A DNA stretch of 64,000 nucleotides from the NCBI GenBank assembly GCA_021739645.1, contig JAIPBL010000017.1, positions 1 to 64,000 of the forward strand, given 5' to 3'. The stretch comes from Saprospiraceae bacterium (GTDB lineage: Bacteria > Bacteroidota > Bacteroidia > Chitinophagales > Saprospiraceae). Positions 33,868 to 44,251 of the stretch are shown piece by piece. Made by a program: the position numbers and the translations under genes. Under the pieces are notes generated by a model. The model was given only the letters and a program-made list of their open reading frames with translations. It was not told the DNA's origin and did not search any database. How positions within the stretch are numbered: the stretch's first letter is position 1; each line of letters starts with the position of its first letter.

Positions 33868-36408
33868 ATGAATACAGGACAAAGAATTATCCCTATCAAT
33901 ATTGAGGATGAAATGAAAACCGCGTACATTGACTATTCAATGTCGGTAATCGTTTCACGTGCACTTCCAGATGTGAGAGATGGGTTGAAGCCGGTGCACC
34001 GGAGAGTTTTGTATGGGATGAACGAGCTTGGCCTATCCTACAACAAAGCACACAAAAAATCCGCACGTATTGTGGGTGAGGTATTAGGTAAATACCACCC
34101 GCACGGTGACTCTTCCGTGTATGACACCATGGTGCGGATGGCGCAAGATTGGTCACTTAGGTACCCACTGGTGGACGGTCAAGGAAACTTCGGCTCGATG
34201 GACGGTGATAGCCCTGCTGCAATGCGTTACACCGAAGCCAGGATGCGCAGAATTACGGATGAGATACTTGCAGACATCGAGAAGGAAACCGTTGATTTTG
34301 CGTTGAACTTTGACGACACCTTGGAGGAGCCAACGGTCATGCCCACCCGTATTCCCAATCTTTTGATAAACGGGGCATCGGGTATCGCAGTTGGTATGGC
34401 CACCAACATGATGCCGCACAACCTCAGCGAGGTGGTGGATGGCGTTATGGCCACCATCGACAATCCAGAAATTACCATTGATGAACTTTGCAACTTTATC
34501 AAGGCGCCAGACTTCCCAACAGGTGGCATTATTCATGGGTATTCTGGGGTAAAGGAGGCGTTTGAAACAGGCCGTGGCAGGGTTGTGCTCCGTGGCCGTG
34601 CCAATATTGAAACTTCAGCAACTGGCAAAGAAACCATCATCATCACCGAGATTCCCTACCAAGTGAACAAAGCGATGCTGGTAGCAAAAATCGCAGAACT
34701 GGCCAATGAGAAAAGGGTGGAAGGCATCAGTGACGTTCGGGATGAGAGCGACCGTACCGGGCTTCGAATTGTGGTGGAGGTAAAGCGGGATGCAATGGCG
34801 AGCATCGTGCTTAATTTCTTGTACAAACTCACACCACTTCAGAATTCTTATGGTGTAAACAATGTGGCCCTGGTTCATGGCCGCCCCATGACCTTGAACC
34901 TCAAGGACATGATTGAGGAATTCATAACCTTCCGATTGGAGGTGATTGTCCGCCGAACCAAATACGACCTTCGAAAAGCAGAAGAGAAGGCCCACATCTT
35001 GGAGGGCTTACTCATCGCCCTCGACCATTTGGATGAGGTTATTGCATTGATTCGCAAATCAGCCACCGTGGACGATGCAAGGGAAGGCCTGATGTCCACT
35101 TTCAACCTTTCAGAAATTCAGGCAAAGGCAATTCTTGAAATGCGCCTTTCCAGGCTCACTGGACTTGAGCGGGACAAAGTGCGTAAGGAATACGAAGAGA
35201 TTTTGGAAATGATTGCGAAGTACAAAGCAATCCTTGCCGACGAAGGTATCCGCCGACAAATTATCAAAGACGAATTGACGGAAATCAGAGAACGCTTTGG
35301 CGATGAACGCCGTACCGAAATTTCTTATGAGGAAGGCGAAATCAATATGGAGGATTTTATCGCCGATGAAAATGTAGCAATTACCATTTCACATGCCGGG
35401 TACATCAAACGTACCGCAGTGTCGGAATATCGCACCCAAAGCCGAGGCGGAAGAGGAGCAAGGGGCAGTAAGACAAAGGATGAAGATTTCATTGAACACA
35501 TGTTCGTTGCCAGCAATCACAACTACCTGATGTTCTTTACGGAAATGGGCAAATGTTACTGGATGCGGGTGTTTGAAATACCAGAAGGCACTAAAAATTC
35601 AGGTGGCCGTTTCATACAAAACGTACTTTCCATTTCATCAGCCGACAAGGTCAAAGCCTACATCATTGTCCAAAACTTGAACGACAAAGAATTCTTGGAC
35701 AACAACTACATTCTCTTCTGTACCAAACAAGGGCAGGTCAAGAAAACTTCGCTTGAAGCCTACTCTCGCCCTCGTGAGGGTGGCATTATCGCCATCAGCA
35801 TAAATGAAGGTGACCAGCTGCTTGAAGCGAGACTGACAAATGGCAACAATGAAGTTTTCATTGCTTCAAAGGCTGGGAATGCTATCCACTTCATGGAGAA
35901 AAACGCTCGCCCAATGGGTAGGAATACCGCTGGGGTAAAAGGACTCAAGTTAGAAGATGAAAACGATGTTGTAGTTGGTATGGCCATTGTTGAGCCAAAC
36001 GACCTCACCCATACAATTCTTACAATTTCAGAGAAGGGCACAGGTAAACGTACGGTGGCTGGTGACTACCGCCTGACAAACCGTGGCGGCAAGGGTGTAA
36101 AAACCATGGAAGTTACTGAAAAAACAGGTAATGTTATTGCCATTAAATCAGTGGCAGAGGACGAAGACCTGATGATCACCACCAAATTGGGAATTGTCAT
36201 TCGGATGCCAGTAAACGAAATCAGGGTAATGGGTCGGGCTACACAAGGTGTACGAGTTATCCGGGTGGATGGTGATGACCAAATTGCTGACGTAACCGTA
36301 GTTCCACATGAAGAAGAAATTGAGGAAGAAGGCTTGGAAGCGCCAGTTGAAGGAACAACTGAATCACCAACGAATGACACGCCAACGAATGAAGAAGGTG
36401 ATAATTGA
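33868..36408 (+). CDS. gyrA: DNA gyrase subunit A
   Basis: Breakage-reunion subunit of gyrase. From the ATG at 33868 (one codon after the TTG in the track) the protein is 846 residues. The winged-helix catalytic core has Y121 in [10 protein letters not shown]. The quinolone pocket [10 protein letters not shown] at 77-86 carries the wild-type Ser and Asp. The coiled-coil tower follows, then a six-bladed C-terminal domain containing the GyrA-box [11 protein letters not shown], which separates it from ParC. The C-terminal tail is acidic, E/T-rich. It is a single gene with a strong promoter; gyrB is not here. Confidence 0.97.
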   Translation: MNTGQRIIPINIEDEMKTAYIDYSMSVIVSRALPDVRDGLKPVHRRVLYGMNELGLSYNKAHKKSARIVGEVLGKYHPHGDSSVYDTMVRMAQDWSLRYPLVDGQGNFGSMDGDSPAAMRYTEARMRRITDEILADIEKETVDFALNFDDTLEEPTVMPTRIPNLLINGASGIAVGMATNMMPHNLSEVVDGVMATIDNPEITIDELCNFIKAPDFPTGGIIHGYSGVKEAFETGRGRVVLRGRANIETSATGKETIIITEIPYQVNKAMLVAKIAELANEKRVEGISDVRDESDRTGLRIVVEVKRDAMASIVLNFLYKLTPLQNSYGVNNVALVHGRPMTLNLKDMIEEFITFRLEVIVRRTKYDLRKAEEKAHILEGLLIALDHLDEVIALIRKSATVDDAREGLMSTFNLSEIQAKAILEMRLSRLTGLERDKVRKEYEEILEMIAKYKAILADEGIRRQIIKDELTEIRERFGDERRTEISYEEGEINMEDFIADENVAITISHAGYIKRTAVSEYRTQSRGGRGARGSKTKDEDFIEHMFVASNHNYLMFFTEMGKCYWMRVFEIPEGTKNSGGRFIQNVLSISSADKVKAYIIVQNLNDKEFLDNNYILFCTKQGQVKKTSLEAYSRPREGGIIAISINEGDQLLEARLTNGNNEVFIASKAGNAIHFMEKNARPMGRNTAGVKGLKLEDENDVVVGMAIVEPNDLTHTILTISEKGTGKRTVAGDYRLTNRGGKGVKTMEVTEKTGNVIAIKSVAEDEDLMITTKLGIVIRMPVNEIRVMGRATQGVRVIRVDGDDQIADVTVVPHEEEIEEEGLEAPVEGTTESPTNDTPTNEEGDN

Positions 36409-36559
36409 GTCTATAAAGTAGATTTAGTTTTGACTTTTATTGGAATCTTAACAATTCAATTCATGCCATTTAGTGCATTTTCTCGTCAATAATGTGATTC
36501 AAACAATTCCATGCTTGAAAACATTTGAATCGAGAACATTAAATTAAATTCACATCAAC

Positions 36560-37885
36560 ATGAAAAAAGTTGTATTCGGCCTATTGGCCATGTTTCTTGT
36601 CACAAATATTATCAACGCTCAGGATGACCCTGAGAAGGCATTGAGCAAAGCAGGCAAGGCTTTAGCAGCTTATGCCCAAAATCTCGACCCTACTAATAAT
36701 GAGGGCAAATTGAAGGAAGCAATTCAATTAATTGACTTTGCCTCTTCAGCGGATGTCAACAAGGATAAAGTGCGGACATGGCAGACCAAAGGTGAAATTT
36801 ATAACGCCTTGGCTGACAGGGACTTAATCAATATGCTTAAGAACCCAGACTTTGTTCCACAATACCCAGATGCGCCCGTTGTTGCTGCTGAGTCATTCAT
36901 GAGTGCCCTTGATGTCGCTTCCAAAAAATACGAAACCAAGGATGCGCTCAAAGGGCTGAACGAAGCAGCTGGCAAGCTGAACGACATTGGTAATAGCCAA
37001 ATAAAGCGAGATGATTATGCGGGTGCATACATATCGCTTGAGACCGTCATGAAAGTAAACGACGCAGTCAAGAAAAATGGCGGTGAGCCTGTAATTGCTG
37101 ATGCTGATATGGCCAATCACAAATACGTAGTCGCCTATTGCGCATCGGAAGCTGGAAACAAAGATTCAGCTGGTAAATTGTACAAAGAACTCTATGAGGC
37201 TGATACAGTGCAACCAGCTGTTTATGCCAAGTATTTTGACTTTTTGTACCAAGGTGGAAACACTGATGAGGCTTGGATCGTATTTGACAAGGGGCAAACT
37301 AAGTTCCCAGCCAACACTGAAATTCTTTTCGTAGGCATCAATGCCAAAATAGTCGAAAAGGACTACGACGCACTCAAGCAGATGCTCAATAAGGCGATAG
37401 ATGCTGAGCCAAATAATTCTTCCATCTATTCGGCGCTTGGCAATGTTTATATGAACCTTTTCAATGAAGAATACGCCAAAGACAATAACTCTGCCGCTGC
37501 TCAAGACTATTTTGATGAATCAATAAAATACTACAACAAGGCGATTAGTATTGATTCAAGTCAGTTTATTGCGATTTATAGCATTGGTTCACTTTACTTC
37601 AACAAAGCAGTGGAACTCATCAAAATTGCAACCGCACAACCAATGGACAAAGAAGGCCAGAAAAAGTATAAGATGCTAACTGACGAGTCCAAAGAGTTGA
37701 TGGCAACTGCCCTACCGTACTTCCAAAAAACGGAAGGCATGCAGCCAAATGACATCAACACATTAATTGCCCTCTCGGAAATTTATGCCAGACAAAGCGA
37801 ATTGGAAATTTCACAAGAATTCAAGAACCGATTGGAGAAAGTGAGGAATGGTGAAGAAATTGGTGCTTCTTATTTCAAAAAATAA
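36560..37885 (+). CDS. Exported TPR-repeat protein
   Basis: A 441-residue protein with a signal peptide (MKKVVFGLLAMFLVTNIINAQ) followed by helical repeats of TPR type across the chain. Examples are AVYAKYFDFLYQGGNTDEAWIVFDKGQTKFPAN and SSIYSALGNVYMNLFNEEYA...YFDESIKYYNKAISIDSSQF. TPR arrays mediate protein contacts in the periplasm or at the outer membrane; no catalytic domain is visible. Similar proteins are frequent in Bacteroidota without a defined function. It is a single gene with its own terminator. Confidence 0.85.
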   Translation: MKKVVFGLLAMFLVTNIINAQDDPEKALSKAGKALAAYAQNLDPTNNEGKLKEAIQLIDFASSADVNKDKVRTWQTKGEIYNALADRDLINMLKNPDFVPQYPDAPVVAAESFMSALDVASKKYETKDALKGLNEAAGKLNDIGNSQIKRDDYAGAYISLETVMKVNDAVKKNGGEPVIADADMANHKYVVAYCASEAGNKDSAGKLYKELYEADTVQPAVYAKYFDFLYQGGNTDEAWIVFDKGQTKFPANTEILFVGINAKIVEKDYDALKQMLNKAIDAEPNNSSIYSALGNVYMNLFNEEYAKDNNSAAAQDYFDESIKYYNKAISIDSSQFIAIYSIGSLYFNKAVELIKIATAQPMDKEGQKKYKMLTDESKELMATALPYFQKTEGMQPNDINTLIALSEIYARQSELEISQEFKNRLEKVRNGEEIGASYFKK

Positions 37886-37904
37886 CAAGTTTCGAAAGCA
37901 ATAA

Positions 37905-37945
37905 TTTAGGGTAGCAATGTACATTCATTGCTGCCCTAATTTTTT
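37905..37945 (+). terminator. Terminator after the TPR gene
   Basis: TTAGGGTAGCAATG / CATTGCTGCCCTAA stem with a small loop and one bulge, followed by TTTTTT, about 20 bases past the stop codon. Confidence 0.88.
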
Positions 37946-37949
37946 GCCA

Positions 37950-38336
37950 AAAACCTGAAATCCCAACAGTATGGCTAGGCCCTACGCGTTTTTGGTTGAT
38001 ATTTTATTGGAATTTGTAAACAAATAAGTTTCAAAGCCTATATTTGCAAAAGCTGGCAACACCCACCAACAAGAATTGCCGTACTTAAATTGGCTTTTTC
38101 ACCACCACTTTTTTCCACCCAACATTAGAATCTGCAATTGAACTGGAAAATCTTAGATTCAATTCGGTACGGTTATTGCGCCTGACTACTAAGCTGTTAC
38201 GCTTGATAATCAGATAAATGTTTTCGAGAAACTACACAGGGAGGCAAAATACCATTACTCGTTTTATCTTCGGGAAAGATGAAAGTGCTGGCTGCTGTTT
38301 AGTATTGCCGGTAGTTCCCGTAGCATTCAAACAGCT
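37950..38336. other. Long leader region before the exporter genes
   Basis: Apart from the promoter at 38013-38046, this stretch holds no supported gene. The only start-to-stop frame of note (38218) overlaps the exporter gene and lacks a Gly-Gly leader. I looked here for a peptide precursor and found none. Confidence 0.4.
38013..38046 (+). promoter_or_regulatory. Probable promoter of the exporter operon
   Basis: TTTG at 38013-38016 and TATATTTG at 38039-38046 with a 22-base spacer. It lies 290 bases ahead of the exporter ATG, implying a long untranslated leader. Confidence 0.45.
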
Positions 38337-40532
38337 ATGTCTAAAAAGTACCCTCATTTTAAGCAATTGCATTCCCGAGATTGTGGAATCGTCTGTCTAA
38401 GGATGATTGCCCAGTTTTATGGCAAGTTCTACAACACAGAACAACTGCGCTCCCTAGCTCACCAAAAAGCAGAAGGTGTTAGTCTGCTGAACATCAGCGA
38501 AGCTTCAGAACAAATCGGCATGCACACAGTTGGTGCAAAATTGTCTTACCGTCGCCTCATTGAGGACATTCCGTTACCCGGCATCGCTCACTGGAAAGAA
38601 AATCACTTCGTCGTCGTTTACGAGGCAAACGAAAACCAAGTAACCGTAGGCGACCCAGATGCTGACCAACTCATTACCATTTCAACACAAGAATTTCTTA
38701 ACGGATGGATAGGCAACTCCAGTGGTTATGACCAAGAAGGCATTATTTTGCTAATGGAGCCAACTGCCATTTTTTTTACAGGAGAAAACAAACCCAGCGA
38801 CCGAAACAAGTCTTTTTTCCTGTGGGAAAATCTCAAAAGTTATAAAAAACTGCTGGTTTTCCTCGCTGTGGCTATTGTTGTGGGCGCACTGCTGGCTGTC
38901 ACCTTTCCCTTTATTATCCAGCTCATAGTGGACGAAAGCATTGAACAGGAAAACGCCGACCTGTTGCCCAAGGTTCTACTCGCTTGGATTGTGCTTTTCA
39001 TCAGCCAAATAGGGCTAGATTTTCTAAGAAGGTTCTTACTGTTCCATATTGGCGCAAAGCTGAACATCAAGCTTTTGACTGATTTTATCGTCCGATTGCT
39101 GCAATTGCCTGTCACATTTTTTCAGTCCAGAATGACAGATGACGTAATGCAAACGCTTTACGACAACCCAAGGGTCCACCGATTTTTCACAAAAGATGCA
39201 GTTTCGGTCATTTATGCTTCATTTATCATCCTGTTGTTTTTGTTGGTTTTGTTGGCGTTCAACTCCAAAATATTTCTGACCGTGGCCATTTTCGCAGCAG
39301 TCCAGGTGCTTTTTGTTCGGTTTTTTATCAAAAAAAGAAAAGCGCTGAATTATAACCGACACAAATTTGGAGCGGAACGATACAGCCGACTCACCGACTT
39401 GATTCGGGGCATACGGGATATCAAGTTGGCAAATGCCGAGCAAACACAACGCTGGGCATGGGAGCGTTCGGAAGCGCAGCTCTTCAAAGTTGGGCGGTCG
39501 TATTCACTTTCGGACGAACTTTCAGTTCAAGTGCCATTCTCATTGGGTGAGCTTCGCAATATCTTGGTCATTTACTTTGCTGCTGTAGCAGTGATTGAAG
39601 GGAGCATGACAATCGGAGTTATGGTAGCGACTTTGTTCATCCTCACACAATTGAACGGCCCTATCCGACAATTGATTGAGTTCTTCCTCAGTTGGCAAGA
39701 AGCCAAACTTGGGTTGGAGCGCATGAACGAAGTATTTCATTATGACAAAGAAATGAAAGGGGAGAAAATCGACATTTTACCCCAGGAAGGCATTCTAGAA
39801 GGCGAAAATCTATCGTTCCAGTATGAAGGAGAACATTCACCTTGGGTCATCAGTAACCTCAATTTCCACATTCCCAAAGGCAAGACAACAGCAGTGGTAG
39901 GCCCGAACGGCAGTGGTAAATCTACATTCCTAAATCTATTGACCACTTTTTTACAGCCGCAAGAAGGTATCTTAAAATTTGGCCAGATTCGCCTTTCGGA
40001 TTTTCAATCTGCCACCTGGCTGGGTCACTGTGGCGTCGTTTCGCAAGACGGTCACCTATTTTATGACACCATCGCCCGAAACATCGTGCTCGGTGAGGAG
40101 TCCATTGACAGCAAGCGCATGATAGAAGCTGCCAAAATTGCCAATATTTTGCCCTTCCTCGAAAGACTGCAAAATGGGTTTTACACCATGGTGGGTGAAG
40201 GTGGCATAGGTTTGAGCAAGGCTCAACGACAGGGAATCCTGATTGCAAGGGCCATTTACAAACAGCCCGAAATTCTCCTGCTGGATGAAGCAACCAACGA
40301 CCTGGATGCACAAAACGAGACGGTGGTACTGAATCGAATTGAAGAGGCATTTAAAGGCAGAACCGTGGTTATCTTCACCAGTCGAATCAATTTGCCGATT
40401 CGAATTGACAACGTGATTCCGTTGGCAACACCAAAAGTCAAGGCTGAAACTCGTTCGCATCTGGCCAATTCAAAAGGGGGGAATGGCAATGTTGTCCCAG
40501 ATAATTTCGAGGAAGTTCTCCACGACAATTAA
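38337..40532 (+). CDS. Peptidase-containing ABC exporter (C39 type) with a degenerate nucleotide-binding domain
   Basis: A 731-residue peptidase-containing ATP-binding transporter. The C39 domain occupies about 1-140, with Q10, C16 (SRDCGIVCLRM), H90 (HWKENHFVVVYE) and D106 (VGDPD). It should cleave Gly-Gly-type leaders during export. Six membrane helices lie at about 155-430. The nucleotide-binding domain starts near 480, with an intact Walker A (GPNGSGKST) and Walker B (EILLLDEATND). The ABC signature LSGGQ is LSKAQ, and the H-loop His is replaced (VVIFTSRIN instead of the usual AHR). Such changes in a homodimer would be expected to weaken ATP hydrolysis. The HlyD-type adaptor gene follows after 38 bases. 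Confidence 0.88.
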   Translation: MSKKYPHFKQLHSRDCGIVCLRMIAQFYGKFYNTEQLRSLAHQKAEGVSLLNISEASEQIGMHTVGAKLSYRRLIEDIPLPGIAHWKENHFVVVYEANENQVTVGDPDADQLITISTQEFLNGWIGNSSGYDQEGIILLMEPTAIFFTGENKPSDRNKSFFLWENLKSYKKLLVFLAVAIVVGALLAVTFPFIIQLIVDESIEQENADLLPKVLLAWIVLFISQIGLDFLRRFLLFHIGAKLNIKLLTDFIVRLLQLPVTFFQSRMTDDVMQTLYDNPRVHRFFTKDAVSVIYASFIILLFLLVLLAFNSKIFLTVAIFAAVQVLFVRFFIKKRKALNYNRHKFGAERYSRLTDLIRGIRDIKLANAEQTQRWAWERSEAQLFKVGRSYSLSDELSVQVPFSLGELRNILVIYFAAVAVIEGSMTIGVMVATLFILTQLNGPIRQLIEFFLSWQEAKLGLERMNEVFHYDKEMKGEKIDILPQEGILEGENLSFQYEGEHSPWVISNLNFHIPKGKTTAVVGPNGSGKSTFLNLLTTFLQPQEGILKFGQIRLSDFQSATWLGHCGVVSQDGHLFYDTIARNIVLGEESIDSKRMIEAAKIANILPFLERLQNGFYTMVGEGGIGLSKAQRQGILIARAIYKQPEILLLDEATNDLDAQNETVVLNRIEEAFKGRTVVIFTSRINLPIRIDNVIPLATPKVKAETRSHLANSKGGNGNVVPDNFEEVLHDN

Positions 40533-40570
40533 GCAAGCCTTTGGTAGCTTACCGAAATTCAAAAAACAAC

Positions 40571-41857
40571 ATGCAGCAGGATAATATCGAATATTTGAGC
40601 GGGGAAGTAAAGGAAATACTGTCCTCACCTCCGTCCTGGGTAGCGACTTGGGGCATTGGCCTTTTGGTTGGAATAGTGGTGGTGATTACTGCTGTTGGCG
40701 GTCTTTTTCGTTACCCAGAAATTGTGACTGGCGATGTGAACATCACCACGGAAACCCCGCCAGTAACGGTTGTTTCTCAAAAAACGGAATACATCTCGGA
40801 GTTAAAAACTAGGGAAAATTCGGCAGTTAGCACAGGTGATATACTCCTAACATTCCCTTCAGATGCCGTGTTAAAAGATGTTTTGGAGCTTGAAAAAGAC
40901 CTTGAAACCATTGGCCAACTCGACCTGGAAAAACTTCAAAATTACAGCCCAAACCGCAACCTGAACATTGGAGAGCTTTTCCAGGCCTATTCCAGTTTTG
41001 TCACGGCTTTCGAATTGGTGCCGCTGACGGAGTCAGGCAATATTGACTACGCAACCGTTGTGGCTGTGGACAATACAAATGCCCAGTTGCAGCGGCAGTT
41101 GAAATCGCTGGAAGCATCGCTTCCAACCCTCAGACAGGAAGAGCAAGCCTTAAATACCGAACTCATAAATGCCGCTGACCAGTACGGGAAAACCACTGAC
41201 ACTTCTTACACATTGGTACTTTTCAAAATAAACTCAGAACTGAAGAACAAGCAATCGGAAATTAAAAAATTGGCGGTGAAAATTGAGGAGTTGAAAGGTG
41301 AAATCTCAAAGTCCAATGTTCGAAAACTTCAAGCACAGACCCAAGCCGAGACTGGTGCAGGTGATGCCATTTATAAGCTAAACCAAAAGCTGGACGAGCT
41401 GAAAAAGTCAGTAAAAACTTGGAAGGACAACTTTCTGGTAGTGGCTCCCGCTGATGGAATCGTCCAATTTTATTCGGACTTAAAGGCAGGGCAACTAGTG
41501 AATACAGGCGACGTACTTTTTACAATAATGCCAAAAGATGCCGGTGAAAACTATGTAGGCAAGGTGAAATTACCCGTGGATAAAAGCAGCAAAGTCAAGC
41601 CCGGGCAACCCGTGAACATCAAATTTGGTCGGTATCCATTCCGGGAATATGGCACGGTAAAGTCGAAGGTGAGCAAGGTCTATCCAGTTGCAAAGGACGA
41701 CGCTTTTTATGCCGATATTCTCATTGAAAATGGCCTGGTAACTACTTTAAACCGCAAGCTCGATTTTTACCAACAAATGAGTGGCAAGGCCGAAATTGTC
41801 ACAGATGACCGAACGTTCATCAGCAAACTTTTCGAAAAATTCACCGCCATGTTTTAA
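40571..41857 (+). CDS. HlyD-family periplasmic adaptor
   Basis: Membrane-fusion protein of type I secretion, 428 residues from ATG 40571 (the track's TTG start at 40541 is unlikely). One N-terminal membrane helix (WGIGLLVGIVVVITAVGGLF) is followed by a beta-barrel/lipoyl half, a long coiled coil at about 150-290 (LQRQLKSLEASLPTLRQEEQALNTE, KNKQSEIKKLAVKIEELKGEI) and the closing lipoyl half with APADGIVQFYSDLKAGQLV. It would connect the preceding exporter to an outer-membrane channel; no TolC-like gene is adjacent. It is probably co-transcribed with the exporter. Confidence 0.88.
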   Translation: MQQDNIEYLSGEVKEILSSPPSWVATWGIGLLVGIVVVITAVGGLFRYPEIVTGDVNITTETPPVTVVSQKTEYISELKTRENSAVSTGDILLTFPSDAVLKDVLELEKDLETIGQLDLEKLQNYSPNRNLNIGELFQAYSSFVTAFELVPLTESGNIDYATVVAVDNTNAQLQRQLKSLEASLPTLRQEEQALNTELINAADQYGKTTDTSYTLVLFKINSELKNKQSEIKKLAVKIEELKGEISKSNVRKLQAQTQAETGAGDAIYKLNQKLDELKKSVKTWKDNFLVVAPADGIVQFYSDLKAGQLVNTGDVLFTIMPKDAGENYVGKVKLPVDKSSKVKPGQPVNIKFGRYPFREYGTVKSKVSKVYPVAKDDAFYADILIENGLVTTLNRKLDFYQQMSGKAEIVTDDRTFISKLFEKFTAMF

Positions 41858-41867
41858 ATTTTCCACA

Positions 41868-42680
41868 TCACAAATCACTGTTTTTCAAACGCTTATAACT
41901 AAAAAATAGAAATAGGCTCGTGTAAATGACGGTGGCAATTCCCGCTTCCCATGGCGTGAGCAGGATTCTGAATCCATGTTGTTTCAAGAGGCTGTCCGCA
42001 AAATCCGCAACTGGCAGCGGAGCAAGGTCTTCCATGGCATTCAACGGATAAAAATTCATGGAAATATTCTTGAAAAAATAGAGGTGAACCACCCAGCGCA
42101 AGATGGTTTCAATCACCATTGAATAAGCCAAATACAAGAAAAGTGCAATCCCCGTCCGTTTTACCAGCAAGCCAATTAAAAGTCCGAAACTCATGTAGCC
42201 CATGGTCATCAACCAAAACCTTGGCACCATGTCCACATTCTTAAAAACGGTCGAAAAATAAAGCGTATCGTCAACGTGGAGCAGGCCGATAACCACGGCA
42301 CAGAAGCCGTAATACAATGTTGCGGCGCTCGCCGCAACGACCATAAACACCAGTTTGCTTTTGAAAAACTCTTCCCGCTGAAGGCCGGTGATTACATTCT
42401 GCCGCAGGGTTCGGTTCGAGTATTCGTTTGTAACCATCAGCACCGCCAGGAAGCCTAGCACGAAGAATGACATCCAATTGCCGATGTACCCGAGCCAAGC
42501 CCAAACAGTGGGAAATTGAAAGAAATCCACTTTAGGATTAAACGGCGCCCCATTTCCCACATCCATTTTTTTACCTACAAAAAGCGCCGAAGGCAATAGC
42601 ACCAAATAGGCTATCGCCAGTATTTTGAAGAGGATATAGTCTTTCTGTTTAAGCCATTCCAGCTTGAGGAGGTGAAACAT
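41868..42680 (-). CDS. ABC-2 type transporter permease
   Basis: A 270-residue inner-membrane protein with about six hydrophobic helices and the ABC-2 layout (EYSNRTLRQNVITGLQREEFFKSKLVF after helix 2). It lies just downstream of its likely ATPase on the minus strand, with a 44-base gap. The substrate is unknown; similar pairs export drugs, lipids or peptides, or act in gliding machinery. It ends 11 bases from the convergent HlyD-type gene. Confidence 0.8.
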   Translation of the reverse strand: MFHLLKLEWLKQKDYILFKILAIAYLVLLPSALFVGKKMDVGNGAPFNPKVDFFQFPTVWAWLGYIGNWMSFFVLGFLAVLMVTNEYSNRTLRQNVITGLQREEFFKSKLVFMVVAASAATLYYGFCAVVIGLLHVDDTLYFSTVFKNVDMVPRFWLMTMGYMSFGLLIGLLVKRTGIALFLYLAYSMVIETILRWVVHLYFFKNISMNFYPLNAMEDLAPLPVADFADSLLKQHGFRILLTPWEAGIATVIYTSLFLFFSYKRLKNSDL

Positions 42681-42724
42681 AATCTAAGTTGATTTGACGT
42701 TTTTGATTTGGTTTGAAATTGGCA

Positions 42725-43615
42725 TTAGATCCCAGATGTGATTTCCAAGAATTCCGATTCAAGGCTTTTGGGTTTCATGACCAAATGGCTGACAATCAAG
42801 CCTTTGTCGAATGCCAACTTGTTAAGTTCCGTGACACTCAACGCCTGGTCCACTTGAAGTTGAAGCAATTTTCCTTTCTCCGAAATACTGTTCACACCCG
42901 GAAAATTTGCCAGCACTTCCCTCAGCCTAACCAAGTCCTCGGCACCGATGTCCACTTGGCGGTCGTTGCTGAGGATGGCACCGACCTCACCACTTGCCAG
43001 TAAGTTGCCTCGCTTGATGATCGCCACATGGCTGCACACTTTTTCGACTTCATCCAGAATATGACTGGCCATGATAATGGTCTTGCCCTCCCCCGCTATG
43101 CGATGAATGATTTCTCGAACCTCTGCGATGCCCTGCGGGTCGAGTCCGTTGGTGGGTTCGTCAAAAATCAGCACCTCCGGGTCGCCGATAAGGGCAGCGG
43201 CAATGGCAAGCCGCTGTTTCATTCCGAATGAAAATGTGCTGAAAGCGGAATCACGGCGGGCGGCTAGGTTGACAAGTTCAAGGATGGTGTCAATTTTAGG
43301 GGATGCTATACGCTTGATATGCGCCGTTATTTCAAGGTTTTTTACCGGTGAGAGGTAAGGGTAAAAATTAGGAGTTTCCAATAATGAGCCGATGTGCATC
43401 CGTTCCTGGTCGCCATATTTACCGTCAAACCAGGTGAAAGTGCCGCCGTTTGGTCGGATGATACCCAGCACTGATCCCAGCGTGGTGGTCTTTCCGCTCC
43501 CGTTTGGGCCAAGAATCCCATAAACTTCTCCTGCCCCAATTTGGAGGCTCAAGTTGCTCACAGCGGTGATAGCCCCGTATCGTTTGGTCAATCCGTTAAT
43601 TTGCAAAACTGCCAT
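42725..43615 (-). CDS. ABC transporter ATP-binding protein
   Basis: From ATG 43615 (MAVLQINGLTKRYG) the protein has 296 residues; the longer track frame adds 79 residues before the normal ABC start and is rejected. Walker A is GPNGSGKTT, the signature is FSFGMKQRLAIAAAL, Walker B is VLIFDEPTNGLD and the H-loop is ASH. The C-terminal ~80 residues are the extra domain typical of ABC-2 exporter ATPases. It pairs with the permease downstream. Confidence 0.9.
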   Translation of the reverse strand: MAVLQINGLTKRYGAITAVSNLSLQIGAGEVYGILGPNGSGKTTTLGSVLGIIRPNGGTFTWFDGKYGDQERMHIGSLLETPNFYPYLSPVKNLEITAHIKRIASPKIDTILELVNLAARRDSAFSTFSFGMKQRLAIAAALIGDPEVLIFDEPTNGLDPQGIAEVREIIHRIAGEGKTIIMASHILDEVEKVCSHVAIIKRGNLLASGEVGAILSNDRQVDIGAEDLVRLREVLANFPGVNSISEKGKLLQLQVDQALSVTELNKLAFDKGLIVSHLVMKPKSLESEFLEITSGI

Positions 43616-43740
43616 GTGAAAGGTGTTTATTTTGAATTGGCTAAAGGTAAGTCGAAGTGAACGGTAAGCCAATTCTTTCTTCGACGAAAAACCCGATGTT
43701 GCAGCCCGAAAGCCTTGATTTTGGTGTGCAACTAATTTTC

Positions 43741-43748
43741 TACCTTTG
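43741..43748 (+). promoter_or_regulatory. -7 box of the following small gene
   Basis: TACCTTTG fits TAnnTTTG, 21 bases before the ATG at 43770. TTTTGG about 17 bases upstream may be the -33 element. It supports the ATG over the track's TTG start at 43746, which lies inside the box. Confidence 0.5.
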
Positions 43749-43769
43749 GCGGATGCTAAAAAAGCTACC

Positions 43770-44195
43770 ATGTTTGACAAAATAAAACACACAATCAGTA
43801 CCGCAGGAGAAGCCATAAAAGAACAGGCTACCTCCATCGGTGAAGCAGCCAAGGAAAAGGGCTTTCAAATCATTGATGGCTGGATTTCTAACCTGCCAAA
43901 ACTTGAGGCTTACGGGTTCAAGACGACCTATTTTTCCATGGCGGTTTCCATCAACCCAACGTTGGAAGTCGAAATGCAAAGCGGTTTTGAAGCATTCCCA
44001 CTTGGACGGGTAGAGGCCATTCTTGCAGAAAACAAAGGTAGCAACCCTATCAACCTGGTATTCACTACCATCAAAACCACCTTGTTATTACATGAAAAAG
44101 CGAGGATTGAGGCCACTAATCCAATGACCGTGCGCATCATAGTCCGTATTTCACCCGAAGTACGGGTCTCACTGGGCAGTCCATTGATTGCTTAG
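43770..44195 (+). CDS. Protein of unknown function
   Basis: From ATG 43770 the product has 141 residues and no signal peptide. The first ~40 residues (MFDKIKHTISTAGEAIKEQATSIGEAAKEKG) form an Ala/Glu/Lys-rich amphipathic helix. The remainder alternates beta-strands and ends in VRIIVRISPEVRVSLGSPLIA. I do not recognise the family. It lies between a divergent ABC ATPase gene and the penicillin acylase gene, 56 bases ahead of the latter, and could share a transcript with it. Codon use looks like its neighbours'. Confidence 0.6.
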   Translation: MFDKIKHTISTAGEAIKEQATSIGEAAKEKGFQIIDGWISNLPKLEAYGFKTTYFSMAVSINPTLEVEMQSGFEAFPLGRVEAILAENKGSNPINLVFTTIKTTLLLHEKARIEATNPMTVRIIVRISPEVRVSLGSPLIA

Positions 44196-44251
44196 TTTCA
44201 GCAAACTATTCTACCACTGAATTTTACCCGGCAAACTTTTTATCAAAATTT

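Noticed and set aside
38218-38400. 60-codon ORF overlapping the start of the peptidase-containing exporter, considered as a peptide precursor
   Set aside because: It overlaps the exporter gene in another frame and has no Gly-Gly leader motif or helical leader; the Cys pair is a by-product of the frame.
43616-43852. 79-residue N-terminal extension of the ABC ATPase
   Set aside because: ABC ATPases start just before the strand leading to Walker A, and the extension overlaps the promoter region of the divergent gene.
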